Shown: positions 39,226 through 48,628, numbered from the stretch's first letter. The stretch is DNA of 64,000 nucleotides from Aurantimonas coralicida DSM 14790 (GCF_000421645.1 NZ_ATXK01000011.1:1-64000); one strand, 5' to 3'. Numbers and translations are program-made. The notes: generated from the letters alone by a model not told the origin.

Positions 39226-40215
39226 ATGAGCATATTCAGGAAAGTCACCGCGACGATCGCGCTGGCGACGATGCTGGCGGGGGCAGCCACGGTCGCCTCG
39301 GCGCAGGAGATCCTGCTGCGTTCGTCGGACACCCATCCCGACGGCTATCCGACCGTCGAGGCGGTCAAGTACATGGGCGAGCTCATCAAGGAGCGCACCG
39401 ACGGCCGCATCGGCATCGAGGTCTATCACTCGGCCCAGCTCGGCGAGGAGAAGGACACGATCGAGCAGACCCAGTTCGGCGTCATCGACCTGAACCGCGT
39501 CTCCATGGGACCCTTCAACAACATCGTCGAGGAGACCCAGGTCGTCTCGCTGCCCTACATCTTCCGGTCCATCGACCACATGCACAAGGTGATGGACGGC
39601 CCGATCGGCGAAGAGATCCTGGCGGCCTTCGAGCCCCATGATTTGATCGGCCTCGCCTATTACGACGGCGGCGCCCGCTCCTTCTACAACAGCGAGAAGC
39701 CCATCAAGTCGATGGAGGACCTGAAGGGCCTGAAGTTCCGGGTCATGCAGTCCGACATCTTCGTCGACATGGTCAACGCGCTCGGCGGCAACGCCACCCC
39801 GATGCCCTATGGCGAGGTCTATTCCTCGATCCAGACCGGCGTCATCGAGGGCGCCGAGAACAACTGGCCGAGCTTCGAATCCTCCAAGCATTTCGAGGTC
39901 GCCAAGCACTACACGCTCGACGAGCACCTGATCGTGCCGGAAGTCCTCGTCATGTCCAAGAAGAGCTGGGAGAAGCTCTCGCCGGAGGACCAGGAGATCG
40001 TCCGCGCCGCCGCCAAGGAGAGCGTCACCAAGATGCGCGAGCTGTGGCAGGCCCGCGAGGCGGAATCGGAGAAGATGGTCCGCGAGGCCGGCGTCGAGGT
40101 CGTCAAGGACATCGACAAGCAGCCCTTCATCGACGCGATGAAGCCGGTCTACGAGAAATACGTGACCAACGACAAGCTGAAGGACCTCGTCGCCCGCATC
40201 CAGGCGTCCGAGTAG
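39226..40215 (+). CDS. TRAP transporter substrate-binding protein (DctP type)
   Basis: 329 aa, with GGGAGG about 10 nt before the ATG. The signal peptide ends near residue 26 (ATVASA-Q). The mature part shows [31 protein letters not shown], the arginine motif [17 protein letters not shown] near residue 170 and [18 protein letters not shown] near 200. It resembles hexuronate-binding TRAP proteins and lies in the uxaC operon, so glucuronate or galacturonate is the probable ligand. Confidence 0.93.
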   Translation: MSIFRKVTATIALATMLAGAATVASAQEILLRSSDTHPDGYPTVEAVKYMGELIKERTDGRIGIEVYHSAQLGEEKDTIEQTQFGVIDLNRVSMGPFNNIVEETQVVSLPYIFRSIDHMHKVMDGPIGEEILAAFEPHDLIGLAYYDGGARSFYNSEKPIKSMEDLKGLKFRVMQSDIFVDMVNALGGNATPMPYGEVYSSIQTGVIEGAENNWPSFESSKHFEVAKHYTLDEHLIVPEVLVMSKKSWEKLSPEDQEIVRAAAKESVTKMRELWQAREAESEKMVREAGVEVVKDIDKQPFIDAMKPVYEKYVTNDKLKDLVARIQASE

Positions 40216-40225
40216 CAGCCTTCGC

Positions 40226-40257
40226 GGGACCGGCGGCGCAAGGCCGCCGCCGGTCCC
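40226..40257 (+). terminator. Intercistronic hairpin between TRAP dctP and dctQ (second transporter)
   Basis: GGGACCGGCGGC and its exact complement GCCGCCGGTCCC flank an 8-nt loop. The 12-bp stem begins 11 nt after the dctP stop and is not followed by a T-run. It lies in the same operon position as the hairpin in the first TRAP operon and should favour surplus binding protein. Confidence 0.65.
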
Positions 40258-40350
40258 GATCCTGTCTTCGCTGCGTCCCGCCGAAACGGCAGCGGGCGAG
40301 CGTCCCGCCGGCTCGCCCCGGCCGTTCCCGTCGCAGGTTGACCCCGCTCC

Positions 40351-40866
40351 ATGCGTCACTTTCTCCTGACGATCGAACCGTTCGTGCGCCGGCTGGCGCG
40401 GACCGCGCTCTGGGGCGCGGGCATCGGTCTCGTCACCATGACCCTGATCATCTTCTGGCAGGTCTTCGCCCGCTACGTGCTGAACGACAGCCCGAGCTGG
40501 ACCGAATCCACCTCCGTGCAGCTCATGGGCTGGTTCATCTTCCTGGGCGCCAGCGTCGGCATCCACGAGGGCTACCATCTCGGCTTCGACGTCCTCGTCT
40601 ATGTCGTGCCGGACAACGGCAAGAAGGCCCTGCGCACCATCTCGGACCTCGCCGTCCTCGGCTTCTCGCTGGCGATGATGGTCTACGGCACCGAGCTGAT
40701 GGCCGGCACCTGGAACACCACCATCCCGACCCTCGGCCTTCCCGGCGGCACCACCTTCATGCCGCTGATCGTCGGGGCCGTCCTGTCCATCCTCTTCACG
40801 GCCAACCGCATCCTGCGCCGCTTCAGCGGGCTCGAGAATGCCAACGCCTTCGCGATTTCGGACTGA
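40351..40866 (+). CDS. TRAP transporter small permease (DctQ type)
   Basis: 171 aa, four membrane helices. VFARYVLNDSPSWTESTSVQ near residue 40 is the DctQ motif, and GIHEGYHLGFDVLV near 68 is also conserved. It is followed after 8 nt by the large permease gene. Confidence 0.92.
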   Translation: MRHFLLTIEPFVRRLARTALWGAGIGLVTMTLIIFWQVFARYVLNDSPSWTESTSVQLMGWFIFLGASVGIHEGYHLGFDVLVYVVPDNGKKALRTISDLAVLGFSLAMMVYGTELMAGTWNTTIPTLGLPGGTTFMPLIVGAVLSILFTANRILRRFSGLENANAFAISD

Positions 40867-40874
40867 GCCCGACC

Positions 40875-42155
40875 ATGGATCTATTCATCCTCTTCGGAAG
40901 CTTTGTCTTCCTCCTCCTGATCGGCACGCCGATCGCCTTCTGCCTCGGCATCGCGTCGCTGGCGACGGTGATCTACATGGGCATCCCGCCGCTGATCGTC
41001 TTCCAGCGGCTCAATTCCGGCCTCAGCGTCTACGCGCTGCTCGCCATTCCCTTCTTCATCTATGCCGGCGACCTGATGGTGCGCGGCGGCATCGCCTCGC
41101 GGCTGGTGGCCTTCGCCGGCTCGTTGGTCGGCCATGCCCGCGGCGGCCTCGGCCAGGTCAATGTCGCCGCCTCCACCCTGTTCGGCGGCGTCTCCGGCTC
41201 GGCCGTCGCCGACGCCTCGGCGATCGGCGGCCTGATGGTCCCGCAGATGGAAAAGCGTGGCTACAGCGCCGACTACGCGGTCAACATCACCGTCGTCTCG
41301 TCGATCATCGCGCTCTTGATGCCGCCGTCCCACAACATGATCATCTATTCGATCTCGGCCGGCGGCTCGATCTCCATCGCCGACCTGTTCACCGCCGGCA
41401 TCGTCCCCGGCGTCCTCCTGGCCGGCGTCCTGATGTTCGTTGCCTGGCGCGTCGCCATCAGGCAGGGCTATCCGACCGAGACCTTCCAGGGCTTTCGCAC
41501 CGTCGGCGTCCTGTTCCTCACCGCCATTCCGGGCCTCCTGCTCATCGCCATCATCTTCGGCGGCGTGCGCTCGGGCATCTTCACCGCCACCGAGAGCTCC
41601 TGCGTCGCCGTGGTCTACGCGGTGCTCGCCACCATCGTGTGCTACCGCACGCTGAGCTTCGCCTCCTTCGTCGAGGCGACGCTGGGCGCCGTGCGCACCA
41701 CCGCCATGGTGCTGCTGATCATCGGCGCCGCCGCCGCCTTCGGCTGGCTGCTCGCCTATCTGCGCGTGCCGGCCGAGCTCGTCGCCTTCATGAAGAGCGT
41801 CTCCGACAACCCGATCGTCATCCTGTTGATGGTCAACATCATGCTGCTCGGCCTCGGCACCTTCATGGACATGTCGCCGCTGATCATCATCACGACGCCG
41901 ATCTTCCTGCCGGTCGTGACCGCCTATGGGGTCGACCCGGTGCAGTTCGGTGTGATCATGGTGCTCAATCTCGGCATCGGCCTGTGCACCCCGCCGGTCG
42001 GCGCCGTGCTCTTCGTCGGCTGCGCCATCGGCCGGATCTCGGTCTGGCAGGCGATGCGCACCATCTGGCCCTTCTACGGCGCCGCGCTCCTCGTGCTCGG
42101 CTTCGTGACCTACGTCCCGGCGGTGTCGCTCTGGCTGCCGTCGCTGTTCAAGTGA
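40875..42155 (+). CDS. TRAP transporter large permease (DctM type)
   Basis: 426 aa, about twelve membrane segments. The motifs GGVSGSAVADASAIGG near residue 98, LMPPSHNMIIYSIS near 148 and MVLNLGIGLCTPPVGAVLF near 360 define DctM. Its length equals that of the other large permease in the window, but the two differ widely, so this is not a recent duplication. The stop overlaps a possible GTG start of uxuB. Confidence 0.94.
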   Translation: MDLFILFGSFVFLLLIGTPIAFCLGIASLATVIYMGIPPLIVFQRLNSGLSVYALLAIPFFIYAGDLMVRGGIASRLVAFAGSLVGHARGGLGQVNVAASTLFGGVSGSAVADASAIGGLMVPQMEKRGYSADYAVNITVVSSIIALLMPPSHNMIIYSISAGGSISIADLFTAGIVPGVLLAGVLMFVAWRVAIRQGYPTETFQGFRTVGVLFLTAIPGLLLIAIIFGGVRSGIFTATESSCVAVVYAVLATIVCYRTLSFASFVEATLGAVRTTAMVLLIIGAAAAFGWLLAYLRVPAELVAFMKSVSDNPIVILLMVNIMLLGLGTFMDMSPLIIITTPIFLPVVTAYGVDPVQFGVIMVLNLGIGLCTPPVGAVLFVGCAIGRISVWQAMRTIWPFYGAALLVLGFVTYVPAVSLWLPSLFK

Positions 42156-42157
42156 GC

Positions 42158-43639
42158 ATGATGCAAAGACTGTCGCTTTCGACCCTCCCGTCCCTGCCCC
42201 AGGCCGTCCGCCGGCCGGCCTACGATCCGAGCCGGACCACCACCGGCATCGTCCATCTGGGGGTCGGCGCGTTCCACCGCGCCCATCAGGCCGTCTATCT
42301 CGACGACATCCTCGCCACCGATCCGCAATGGGCCATCGCCGGCGCGTCGCTGCGCCGGGCCGACATGCGCGATGCCTTGGCGCCCCAGGACAATCTCTTC
42401 ACCGTCGCCTTCCGCTCCGGCGAGGGCGCGCAGCTGCGGGTCATCGGGTCGCTGAAGGCGATCCATGTCGCGCCGCAGGACCCCGAAGCCCTTTTGGCGC
42501 AGATGTGCGATCCGGCGGTGCGCATCGTGTCGCTGACCATCACCGAGAAGGGCTATTGCCACGATCCGGCGACCGGCGACCTCAATGCCGCCCATCCCGA
42601 CATCGTTGCGGATCTCGAAAACCCGCGCGCGCCGACCACGGCGCCGGGGCTGATCGCCGAAGCGCTGCGACGCCGGCGCGAGGCGAACATCGTGCCCTTC
42701 ACGGTGATGCCCTGCGACAATCTTCCGTCCAACGGCGAGACCACCCATCGCATCGTTTCGCAATATGCCACCCTGATCGGCGGTGACCTCGCGCGTTTCG
42801 TCGAGAACGACGTCGCCTTCGCCGGCACCATGGTCGACCGCATCGTGCCGGCCACCAGCGATGGCGACATCGCCGAGATCACCGCGGCGCTGGGCGTCGA
42901 GGATGCCTGGCCGGTGGTCAGCGAACCCTTCGGCCAGTGGGTCATCGAGGACCGCTTCCCGACCGGCCGGCCCGACTTCGCCGCCGTCGGCGCCGAGATG
43001 GTGTCCGATGTCGAGGGCCACGAGCGCATGAAGCTGCGCATGCTCAACGGCGCCCATTCGACCCTGGCCTATCTCGGCTATCTCGGCGGCTACCAGACCG
43101 TGGCGCAGGCGATCGCCGACCCGGCCTATGAGGCGCTGGTGCGCGGCCTGATGACCGAGGAGGTGATGCCGACGCTGCAGATGCCCGGCACCGATCTCGG
43201 CGGCTACCGCGAGGCGCTGCTGGCGCGCTTCCACAATCCGGCCCTGCAGCACCGCACCTGGCAGATCGCCATGGACGGCTCGCAGAAGCTGCCCCAGCGC
43301 CTGCTCGGCACGGTCCGCGACCGCATTGCCGCCGGGGCGCCCTTCGAGCGCCTGGCGCTCGGCGTCGCGGCCTGGATGCGCTACGTCACCGGCACCGACG
43401 AGGCCGGCGCGCCGATCGACGTCAGGGACCCGCTGGCCGACCGGCTGCGGACCATCGGCGAGGAGGCCGGCCGCGATCCGGAGCGGCTGGCCGCGGCCTA
43501 TCTCGGCATCGGCGACGTCTTCGGCGCCGATCTGCGCGACCATCCCGAATTCCGGCGCGCCGTGACCGCGGCCCTCGCCGCATTGCTCACCGACGGCGCC
43601 GCGGCCACCGTGGCACGTACCGCCCATTCGCCCCGCTAG
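42158..43639 (+). CDS. uxuB: Fructuronate/tagaturonate reductase, mannitol dehydrogenase family
   Basis: 493 aa. The dinucleotide-binding start GIVHLGVGAFHRAHQAVYLD near residue 27 and the catalytic region MKLRMLNGAHSTLAYLGYL near 290 (active-site lysine in MKLRMLN) identify a long-chain mannitol/fructuronate dehydrogenase. AAGTGAG precedes the ATG; a GTG two codons earlier overlaps the permease stop. In context it reduces fructuronate to mannonate for UxuA; action on tagaturonate to altronate, for UxaA, is also possible since no separate UxaB is present. Confidence 0.9.
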   Translation: MMQRLSLSTLPSLPQAVRRPAYDPSRTTTGIVHLGVGAFHRAHQAVYLDDILATDPQWAIAGASLRRADMRDALAPQDNLFTVAFRSGEGAQLRVIGSLKAIHVAPQDPEALLAQMCDPAVRIVSLTITEKGYCHDPATGDLNAAHPDIVADLENPRAPTTAPGLIAEALRRRREANIVPFTVMPCDNLPSNGETTHRIVSQYATLIGGDLARFVENDVAFAGTMVDRIVPATSDGDIAEITAALGVEDAWPVVSEPFGQWVIEDRFPTGRPDFAAVGAEMVSDVEGHERMKLRMLNGAHSTLAYLGYLGGYQTVAQAIADPAYEALVRGLMTEEVMPTLQMPGTDLGGYREALLARFHNPALQHRTWQIAMDGSQKLPQRLLGTVRDRIAAGAPFERLALGVAAWMRYVTGTDEAGAPIDVRDPLADRLRTIGEEAGRDPERLAAAYLGIGDVFGADLRDHPEFRRAVTAALAALLTDGAAATVARTAHSPR

Positions 43640-43674
43640 GCGCCTGCGCTTGAGGCACCGCAAGGAGACAGACC

Positions 43675-43998
43675 ATGAGCACGATCGTTGAGACACCGGG
43701 CGACTGGACCCAGGTCGACGCCAGTACGCGGCGCCGGATCCTGACCCATTCGCCGGAGATGATGGTCGTCGAGGTGGAGTTCCAGCCGGGCGGCTGCGGC
43801 CCCGCCCATTCCCATCCGCATCTCCAGGCGACCTATGTCCGGCAGGGCGTCTTCGACTTCACCATCGCCGGCAGGACCCGGCGCGTGACCGCGGGCGACA
43901 GCCTCGTGGTCCCGTCCAACGCCGTGCATTCCTGCTTTTCGGCGACTGGCGGCACGCTGATCGACATCTTCACCCCGGCTCGCGAAGACTTCCTCTAA
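43675..43998 (+). CDS. kdgF: Cupin KdgF-like, unsaturated uronate processing
   Basis: 107 aa with AAGGAGA before the ATG. A single cupin barrel: metal ligands in HSHPHLQATYV (near residue 41) and H near 82, and a C-terminal FTPAREDFL that closely matches KdgF. KdgF speeds ring opening of 4,5-unsaturated uronates released by lyases, giving the linear keto acid used by KduI. Its place directly before kduI supports the call. Confidence 0.87.
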   Translation: MSTIVETPGDWTQVDASTRRRILTHSPEMMVVEVEFQPGGCGPAHSHPHLQATYVRQGVFDFTIAGRTRRVTAGDSLVVPSNAVHSCFSATGGTLIDIFTPAREDFL

Positions 43999-44083
43999 GC
44001 CGGCTAAGACACCACCGTTTCTGTCCCGTGCCGGGCTCGCGTCCGGGGCGACGGCGGAGCCATGTCCAGAACGGAGACATCCC

Positions 44084-44908
44084 ATGACGATCGAGACACG
44101 ACAGGCGATCGACCCGCGTCACGCCCGCACCTTCGACACCGCGCAGCTGCGCGCCGAATTCCTGATCGAGCAGCCCTTCGTGCCGGGCGAGATCAATTTG
44201 GTCTACAGCCATTACGACCGGATGATCGTCGGCGGCGCCGTGCCGTCCGCCGGCGACCTCGTGCTCGACAGTGCCAAGGAGACCGGCACGCCCGGCTTTC
44301 TCGACCGCCGCGAGGCGGTGATTGTCAATATCGGCGAGACCGGCACGGTGGGCACCGGCAGCGGCAGCCATGAACTCAACCATCGCGACATGCTCTATGT
44401 CGGCCTTGGCGACGGCCCGCTGACCTTCTCCGGCGCGGCGGCGCGCTTCTACATTCTCAGCGCCCCCGCCCATCGCCATTTCGACACCAAGCTGGTGACG
44501 ATCGATGCCGCCAAGCGCGTCGATCTCGGCGCCGCCGCCACCTCCAACGACCGCTCGATCTTCCAGTTCGTCCATCCCGACGTCATGGAGAGCTGCCAGC
44601 TCGTCGCCGGCATGACCACGCTGCACGGCGGCTCGGTCTGGAACACCATGCCGGCCCATGTCCACGACCGCCGCTCCGAGGCCTATCTGTATTTCGACCT
44701 GCCCGAGGATGCCCGCGTCTTCCACATGATGGGCGAGCCGTCCGAGACCCGGCACCTGGTGGTGAAGAACGAGCAGGCCGTCCTGTCGCCGCCCTGGTCG
44801 ATCCACAGCGGCGCGGGCACGGCGTCCTACACCTTCATCTGGGCGATGGCCGGCGACAATGTCGACTACAAGGACGTGGACATGGTGGAGATGGGAGACC
44901 TGCGATGA
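44084..44908 (+). CDS. kduI: 5-keto-4-deoxyuronate isomerase KduI
   Basis: 274 aa, normal length. PGEINLVYSHYDRMIVGGAV near residue 37 is diagnostic. The zinc ligands are in MPAHVHDRRSEAYLYF near 190 and the later H of PPWSIHSGAG. It converts 5-keto-4-deoxyuronate to 3-deoxy-hexosulosonate. The ATGA overlap with kduD shows tight coupling to the next step. Confidence 0.96.
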   Translation: MTIETRQAIDPRHARTFDTAQLRAEFLIEQPFVPGEINLVYSHYDRMIVGGAVPSAGDLVLDSAKETGTPGFLDRREAVIVNIGETGTVGTGSGSHELNHRDMLYVGLGDGPLTFSGAAARFYILSAPAHRHFDTKLVTIDAAKRVDLGAAATSNDRSIFQFVHPDVMESCQLVAGMTTLHGGSVWNTMPAHVHDRRSEAYLYFDLPEDARVFHMMGEPSETRHLVVKNEQAVLSPPWSIHSGAGTASYTFIWAMAGDNVDYKDVDMVEMGDLR

Positions 44909-45663
44909 GTTCGGGCTTCGACCTGACCGGCAAGCGCGCCTTCGTCACCGGCGCCAATACCGGCATCGGCCAGGGCATCGCCGTGGCGCTGGCGGGGGCC
45001 GGCGCGACGGTCGCCTGCGCCGGGCGCTCGCCCATGACCGAGACGCTGGAGATGATCACGGCCGCTGGCGGCAGCGGCAGCGAACATCTCGCCGACCTGT
45101 CCGACAAGACGGCCGCCGTGGAGCTCTACGAGGCCGCGGCGCGCCAGGACGGCCCCTTCGACATCCTCGTCAACAATGCCGGCATCATCCGGCGGGCCGA
45201 CGCTGTCGATTTCAGCGAGGCCGACTGGGACGATGTCCTCGACCTCAATCTGAAGACCGCCTTCTTCCTCTCCCAGGCCTTCGGCAAGGCGGCCATGGCC
45301 GACGACCGCCACGCGGCGATCGTCAACATCGCCTCCGTCCTGTCCTTCCAGGGCGGCATCCGGGTGGCGAGCTACACCGCCTCCAAGCATGGCATCTGCG
45401 GCCTGACCAGGCTGCTCGCCTGCGAATGGGCCGCGCGCAACGTCAACGTCAACGCCATCGCCCCGGGCTACATCGTCAGCAACAACACCGAGGCGCTGCG
45501 CGAGGACCCGGACCGCTCCGCCGCGATCCTCGGGCGAATTCCGGCAGGGCGCTGGGGCGAAGCCTCCGACATCGGCGGCGCGGCGGTGTTCCTTGCCTCC
45601 GACGCCGCACGCTACGTGCACGGCGCCGTGCTGCCGGTGGATGGCGGCTGGCTGGCGCGCTGA
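44905..45663 (+). CDS. kduD: 2-deoxy-D-gluconate 3-dehydrogenase KduD (SDR)
   Basis: 252 aa classical short-chain dehydrogenase. The cofactor loop is VTGANTGIGQGIAVAL, NNAGIIRRAD lies near residue 89, and the catalytic Y and K are in YTASKHG near 154. It reduces the KduI product to 2-keto-3-deoxygluconate. Last gene of the uronate operon, followed by a terminator-like hairpin. Confidence 0.94.
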   Translation: MSSGFDLTGKRAFVTGANTGIGQGIAVALAGAGATVACAGRSPMTETLEMITAAGGSGSEHLADLSDKTAAVELYEAAARQDGPFDILVNNAGIIRRADAVDFSEADWDDVLDLNLKTAFFLSQAFGKAAMADDRHAAIVNIASVLSFQGGIRVASYTASKHGICGLTRLLACEWAARNVNVNAIAPGYIVSNNTEALREDPDRSAAILGRIPAGRWGEASDIGGAAVFLASDAARYVHGAVLPVDGGWLAR

Positions 45664-45688
45664 CGCACCGCGCCTGCCTGAAACGACA

Positions 45689-45717
45689 AAGGGCGGCGCC
45701 GACATGGCACCGCCCTT
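45689..45717. terminator. Bidirectional terminator after kduD
   Basis: AAGGGCGGCGCC pairs with GGCACCGCCCTT across a GACAT loop with one mismatch. It lies between convergent genes. On the minus strand it is followed by TTTGTCGTTTC, on the plus strand by TCTCC, so it is stronger leftward. Confidence 0.65.
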
Positions 45718-45741
45718 CTCCGATCCGTCTGACGACGTAAG

Positions 45742-46416
45742 TTACTTCGCTGGCTTGGCCGCGTCGTCCCCGGTGCCGGGCGTGGCCTCGGCCGGAGCCG
45801 TCGCGGGAGCATTGTTATCCTGGCCCGCCGCACCGGTCTCGGCGGCGCAGCTCTCCGACGTCGCCTGCAGGAAGGCGAAGATTTCCTTCTGGTCGGGCTC
45901 GCCGACGCGGCCGTCGCCCAGCATGCGCTCGGCCACCGGCGGCGCCACGACGCTGGCGATCAGATAGTCGCGCTGCGGCGCCGACAGATCCTCCATCGCG
46001 GCCTCGCCGAGGCAGGTGCAGGCGGCCGGGCTCATCTGCTTCATCTGGACGCCGCAGAGACCGGCGATCATCTCGACCTGGTTGTCGTCCGACACCCGCG
46101 GCAGCTCGAACTTCTCGCCGACCTCGTTGCTCGGCGCGACGGGAGCGCGCTTCGCCTCCTCGTCGGTGACGGCAGAGCCACCCGGCGCGCCGGACGCGGT
46201 TGCGTCGCTGGCCTCGCCGCCCGAGGCGGCCGGGGCTTCGGGGGTTTCGGTCGCCGCCGGCTCGGTCGGCGTCGGCGCGCCGGCCGTCGATTCCACCGCC
46301 GGCTTCGCGTCGCTGCCCTCGGCCGGCGTCCCGTCCTGGGACTGGGCAAGGGCCGGCGCCGCCGTCAGTGCAAGGAAGGTGATGCCGGCAAGGGCGACGC
46401 GTGTCGTTCTGATCAT
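45742..46416 (-). CDS. Secreted hypothetical protein with Pro/Ala/Thr-rich linker
   Basis: 224 aa; GGAGGAC precedes the ATG. A signal peptide ends near residue 24 (APALA-Q). Residues about 25-100 are a Pro/Thr/Ala/Glu linker. Residues about 105-190 form a compact region with cysteines in GLCGVQMKQM, AACTCLGEAAM and SESCAAE, which may be disulfide-linked. The tail is again low-complexity. No family recognised; a periplasmic protein is likely. Confidence 0.72.
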   Translation of the reverse strand: MIRTTRVALAGITFLALTAAPALAQSQDGTPAEGSDAKPAVESTAGAPTPTEPAATETPEAPAASGGEASDATASGAPGGSAVTDEEAKRAPVAPSNEVGEKFELPRVSDDNQVEMIAGLCGVQMKQMSPAACTCLGEAAMEDLSAPQRDYLIASVVAPPVAERMLGDGRVGEPDQKEIFAFLQATSESCAAETGAAGQDNNAPATAPAEATPGTGDDAAKPAK

Positions 46417-46544
46417 GTAGTCCTCCGAATTTGGTCGTACCGGCCGTTCTGACGGGCCGTTCAGCGGTGTCCCGTGGGACAAGCTAGGGCCTTTGACCCC
46501 GCCTGTCAGGATGGCGAATCGCCCCCTCCCCGGAGCGATCCGTT

Positions 46545-47300
46545 TCAGCCGATCCAGAAATAATAGCCGGCGAGAATCAGGCCGATGGCGATGACGAACA
46601 GCCGCACCGCGATCTGCGGCACCCGCTTGGCCGCCCAGACGCCCGCATAACCGCCCAAAGCCACGCCCGGTATCATGGCCAGCGCGCCGGGCCAGTCGAC
46701 GACGCCGCCGGAGACGAAGACGATGATCGCTGTGATGGCGATGACGTTGGCGAGAAGGTTCTTGATGGCGTTCAGCCGGTGATAGTCGCCGCCTTCGGTG
46801 AGGCCCAGCGTCGCCAGCATCATGATGCCCATGCCGGCGCCGAAGAAGCCGCCATAGATCGAGGTGAAGAACTGGACGATCGGGCTGGCGAGATTGCGCC
46901 CCTCGGCCGCCGCGTCCTGGTGCTTCGGCTTCGGCTTCAGCCAGGGACCGGCCGCAAACAGCGCCGTCGCGCCGAGCAGCAGCCAGGGCACCACGGCCGA
47001 GAACTGCTCGTTGTTGAGGTAGAGCAGGAACAGCGCGCCGCCGAGCGACCCGATGGCCGAGACCACCGCCAGGACGAGGACGCCGCGCCACATCTTGGCG
47101 AAGTCCTTGCGATAGGCCAGCGTCGAGGTGATGTAGCCCGGCAGCTGGGCGATCGACGACGTCGCATTGGCGACGATCGACGGCACGCCGATCAGGGTCA
47201 GCGCCCCGAAGGAGATGAAGGTGCCGCCACCGGCGACCGCATTGATGGCACCGGACACGAAGCCTGCGAGAAACAGGAGGGCAATGACGAGGACGGACAT
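46545..47300 (-). CDS. TSUP-family transporter (TauE/SafE type)
   Basis: 251 aa, seven or eight membrane helices. GFVSGAINAVAGGGTFISF near residue 13 and GGFFGAGMGIMMLATLG near 140 are the paired half-repeats of the family. Members export small organosulfur or carboxylic anions such as sulfite or sulfoacetate; the substrate here is unknown. AAGGT lies 9-13 nt before the ATG. Confidence 0.88.
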   Translation of the reverse strand: MSVLVIALLFLAGFVSGAINAVAGGGTFISFGALTLIGVPSIVANATSSIAQLPGYITSTLAYRKDFAKMWRGVLVLAVVSAIGSLGGALFLLYLNNEQFSAVVPWLLLGATALFAAGPWLKPKPKHQDAAAEGRNLASPIVQFFTSIYGGFFGAGMGIMMLATLGLTEGGDYHRLNAIKNLLANVIAITAIIVFVSGGVVDWPGALAMIPGVALGGYAGVWAAKRVPQIAVRLFVIAIGLILAGYYFWIG

Positions 47301-47616
47301 GCGAGAAGACCTTGGAGCGCCGGCCGCATGCCGGCATGGCGAGCGGTGGCCTGAAGCGGGAACGACGCGCGCGCGGCCGCACGGCATCGTCACAAGGGCT
47401 TCGCACGATCCCCGCGGAGCGACAAGGCAGAGGCGTCTTGTGCCGCTTTGCGCACGGATCGGGACGGATTCCGACCGGTTCTTCGCTCGCAGCTAGTGAC
47501 AAGCCGGCCAAAGCGTTGTATGGGCACCACCGATTTCCTCAGAATAACTTGACCGTCCCGGCGGCCATGTCGGCTGAGACAAACTCATCCGGCATGAAAC
47601 GAATTGAGGCTATGCC
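47301..47616 (+). other. Upstream region of rplS
   Basis: This 316-nt divergent gap must hold the rplS promoter, but I could not assign -35/-10 boxes with confidence; TTGACC at 47549 is the best -35. An eight-codon frame MKRIEAMP starts at 47594 and stops in an ATGA overlap with the rplS start, which may couple its translation. Confidence 0.35.
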
Positions 47617-48078
47617 ATGAACATCATCTCTGAACTCGAGGCCGCCGAGGCCGAACGGATCAACGCGATCCGCACCATTCCCGAATTTTCCGCCGGCGAC
47701 ACGCTGCGGGTGAACGTCAAGGTGACCGAAGGCACGCGCACCCGTGTGCAGGCCTATGAAGGCGTCTGCATCGCGCGCTCGGGCGCCGGCATCCAGGAGA
47801 ACTTCACCGTTCGCAAGATCTCCTATGGCGAGGGCGTCGAGCGCGTCTTCCCTGTGTATTCGCCGATGCTCGATTCGGTCGAGGTCGTGCGCCGCGGCAA
47901 GGTGCGTCGCGCCAAGCTCTATTACCTGCGCGATCGTCGCGGCAAGTCGGCCCGTATCGTCGAGGCCACCAACGTCCGTGCGCGCAAGCTGAACGACGAG
48001 GCCCGTCAGGTCGCCGTCGCCGAGCGCGACCGCGCCAAGGCCGAGAAGCAGGCTGCCAAGGACGCAGCCGCCGAGTAA
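47617..48078 (+). CDS. rplS: 50S ribosomal protein L19
   Basis: 153 aa. [19 protein letters not shown] near residue 21, [14 protein letters not shown] and [17 protein letters not shown] are the L19 core. A lysine/alanine-rich C-terminal tail of about 30 residues is an alphaproteobacterial extra. Normally rplS follows trmD; here trmD is 7.7 kb away on the other strand, so rplS has its own promoter and terminator. Confidence 0.97.
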   Translation: MNIISELEAAEAERINAIRTIPEFSAGDTLRVNVKVTEGTRTRVQAYEGVCIARSGAGIQENFTVRKISYGEGVERVFPVYSPMLDSVEVVRRGKVRRAKLYYLRDRRGKSARIVEATNVRARKLNDEARQVAVAERDRAKAEKQAAKDAAAE

Positions 48079-48107
48079 TCGGCAGCAGACAGTTTCGTCA
48101 GAATTTC

Positions 48108-48133
48108 AAAGCGGCCTCCGGGCCGCTTTTTTT
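48108..48133 (+). terminator. Rho-independent terminator of rplS
   Basis: GCGGCC and GGCCGC flank a TCCG loop, extended by AAA/TTT, and are followed by a run of seven T. It begins 30 nt after the rplS stop and is the clearest intrinsic terminator in the window. Confidence 0.93.
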
Positions 48134-48172
48134 GTGCGTGGATTCGAAGGCAGGCAGGGGCACCGGGGCGGG

Positions 48173-48418
48173 TCAGGCGCGGCCGTGGCCGAGCCCGTCG
48201 TCACGGTCGTCGCCGGCCGGGTCCCAGCCCCATTGGACCCGCGCCCACAGGCGCTCATGCAGGAGATAGACGCAGAAGCCGACGCCGCCGGAGGTGACGG
48301 CCAGGATGCCGCCCGATGTCAGCGATCCGGTGAAGAGATAGCCAAGGGCCGACATGGTCACCAGACCGAGCCCTTGCCAGGAGGCGGCTTTGGTCAGGCT
48401 GCGCATGCGGGTTTCCAT
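48173..48418 (-). CDS. Small membrane protein, DUF2061 family
   Basis: 81 aa. SLTKAASWQGLGLVTMSALG near residue 6 and the closing YLLHERLWARVQWG are the two conserved ends of DUF2061, with two hydrophobic helices between them. Function unknown. An earlier in-frame ATG would add 20 residues; the chosen ATG begins at the family motif. Confidence 0.78.
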   Translation of the reverse strand: METRMRSLTKAASWQGLGLVTMSALGYLFTGSLTSGGILAVTSGGVGFCVYLLHERLWARVQWGWDPAGDDRDDGLGHGRA

Positions 48419-48628
48419 GGCTGAAATCTCTCCTGTGCGGGCGGGGGCTGCGCGACGGGCAGCGTCGCCGGTTGTCATGGGCGGGACACGAACGGCTTCG
48501 AGCGTGGCTCCACCATCCCTGCGGCCCCCTTTCCATAGCCGGCTCACACGGTCCGGGGTATTCCGTGAATTCTCATGGCTGAAGTCACGTTCGCAGATTT
48601 TATCCGCAAGACGTGATAAACTTCACGG

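Noticed and set aside
28274-45663. Uronate locus as a recently acquired island
   Set aside because: No integrase, transposase or flanking repeat was found, and base composition and codon use look like those of the neighbours.
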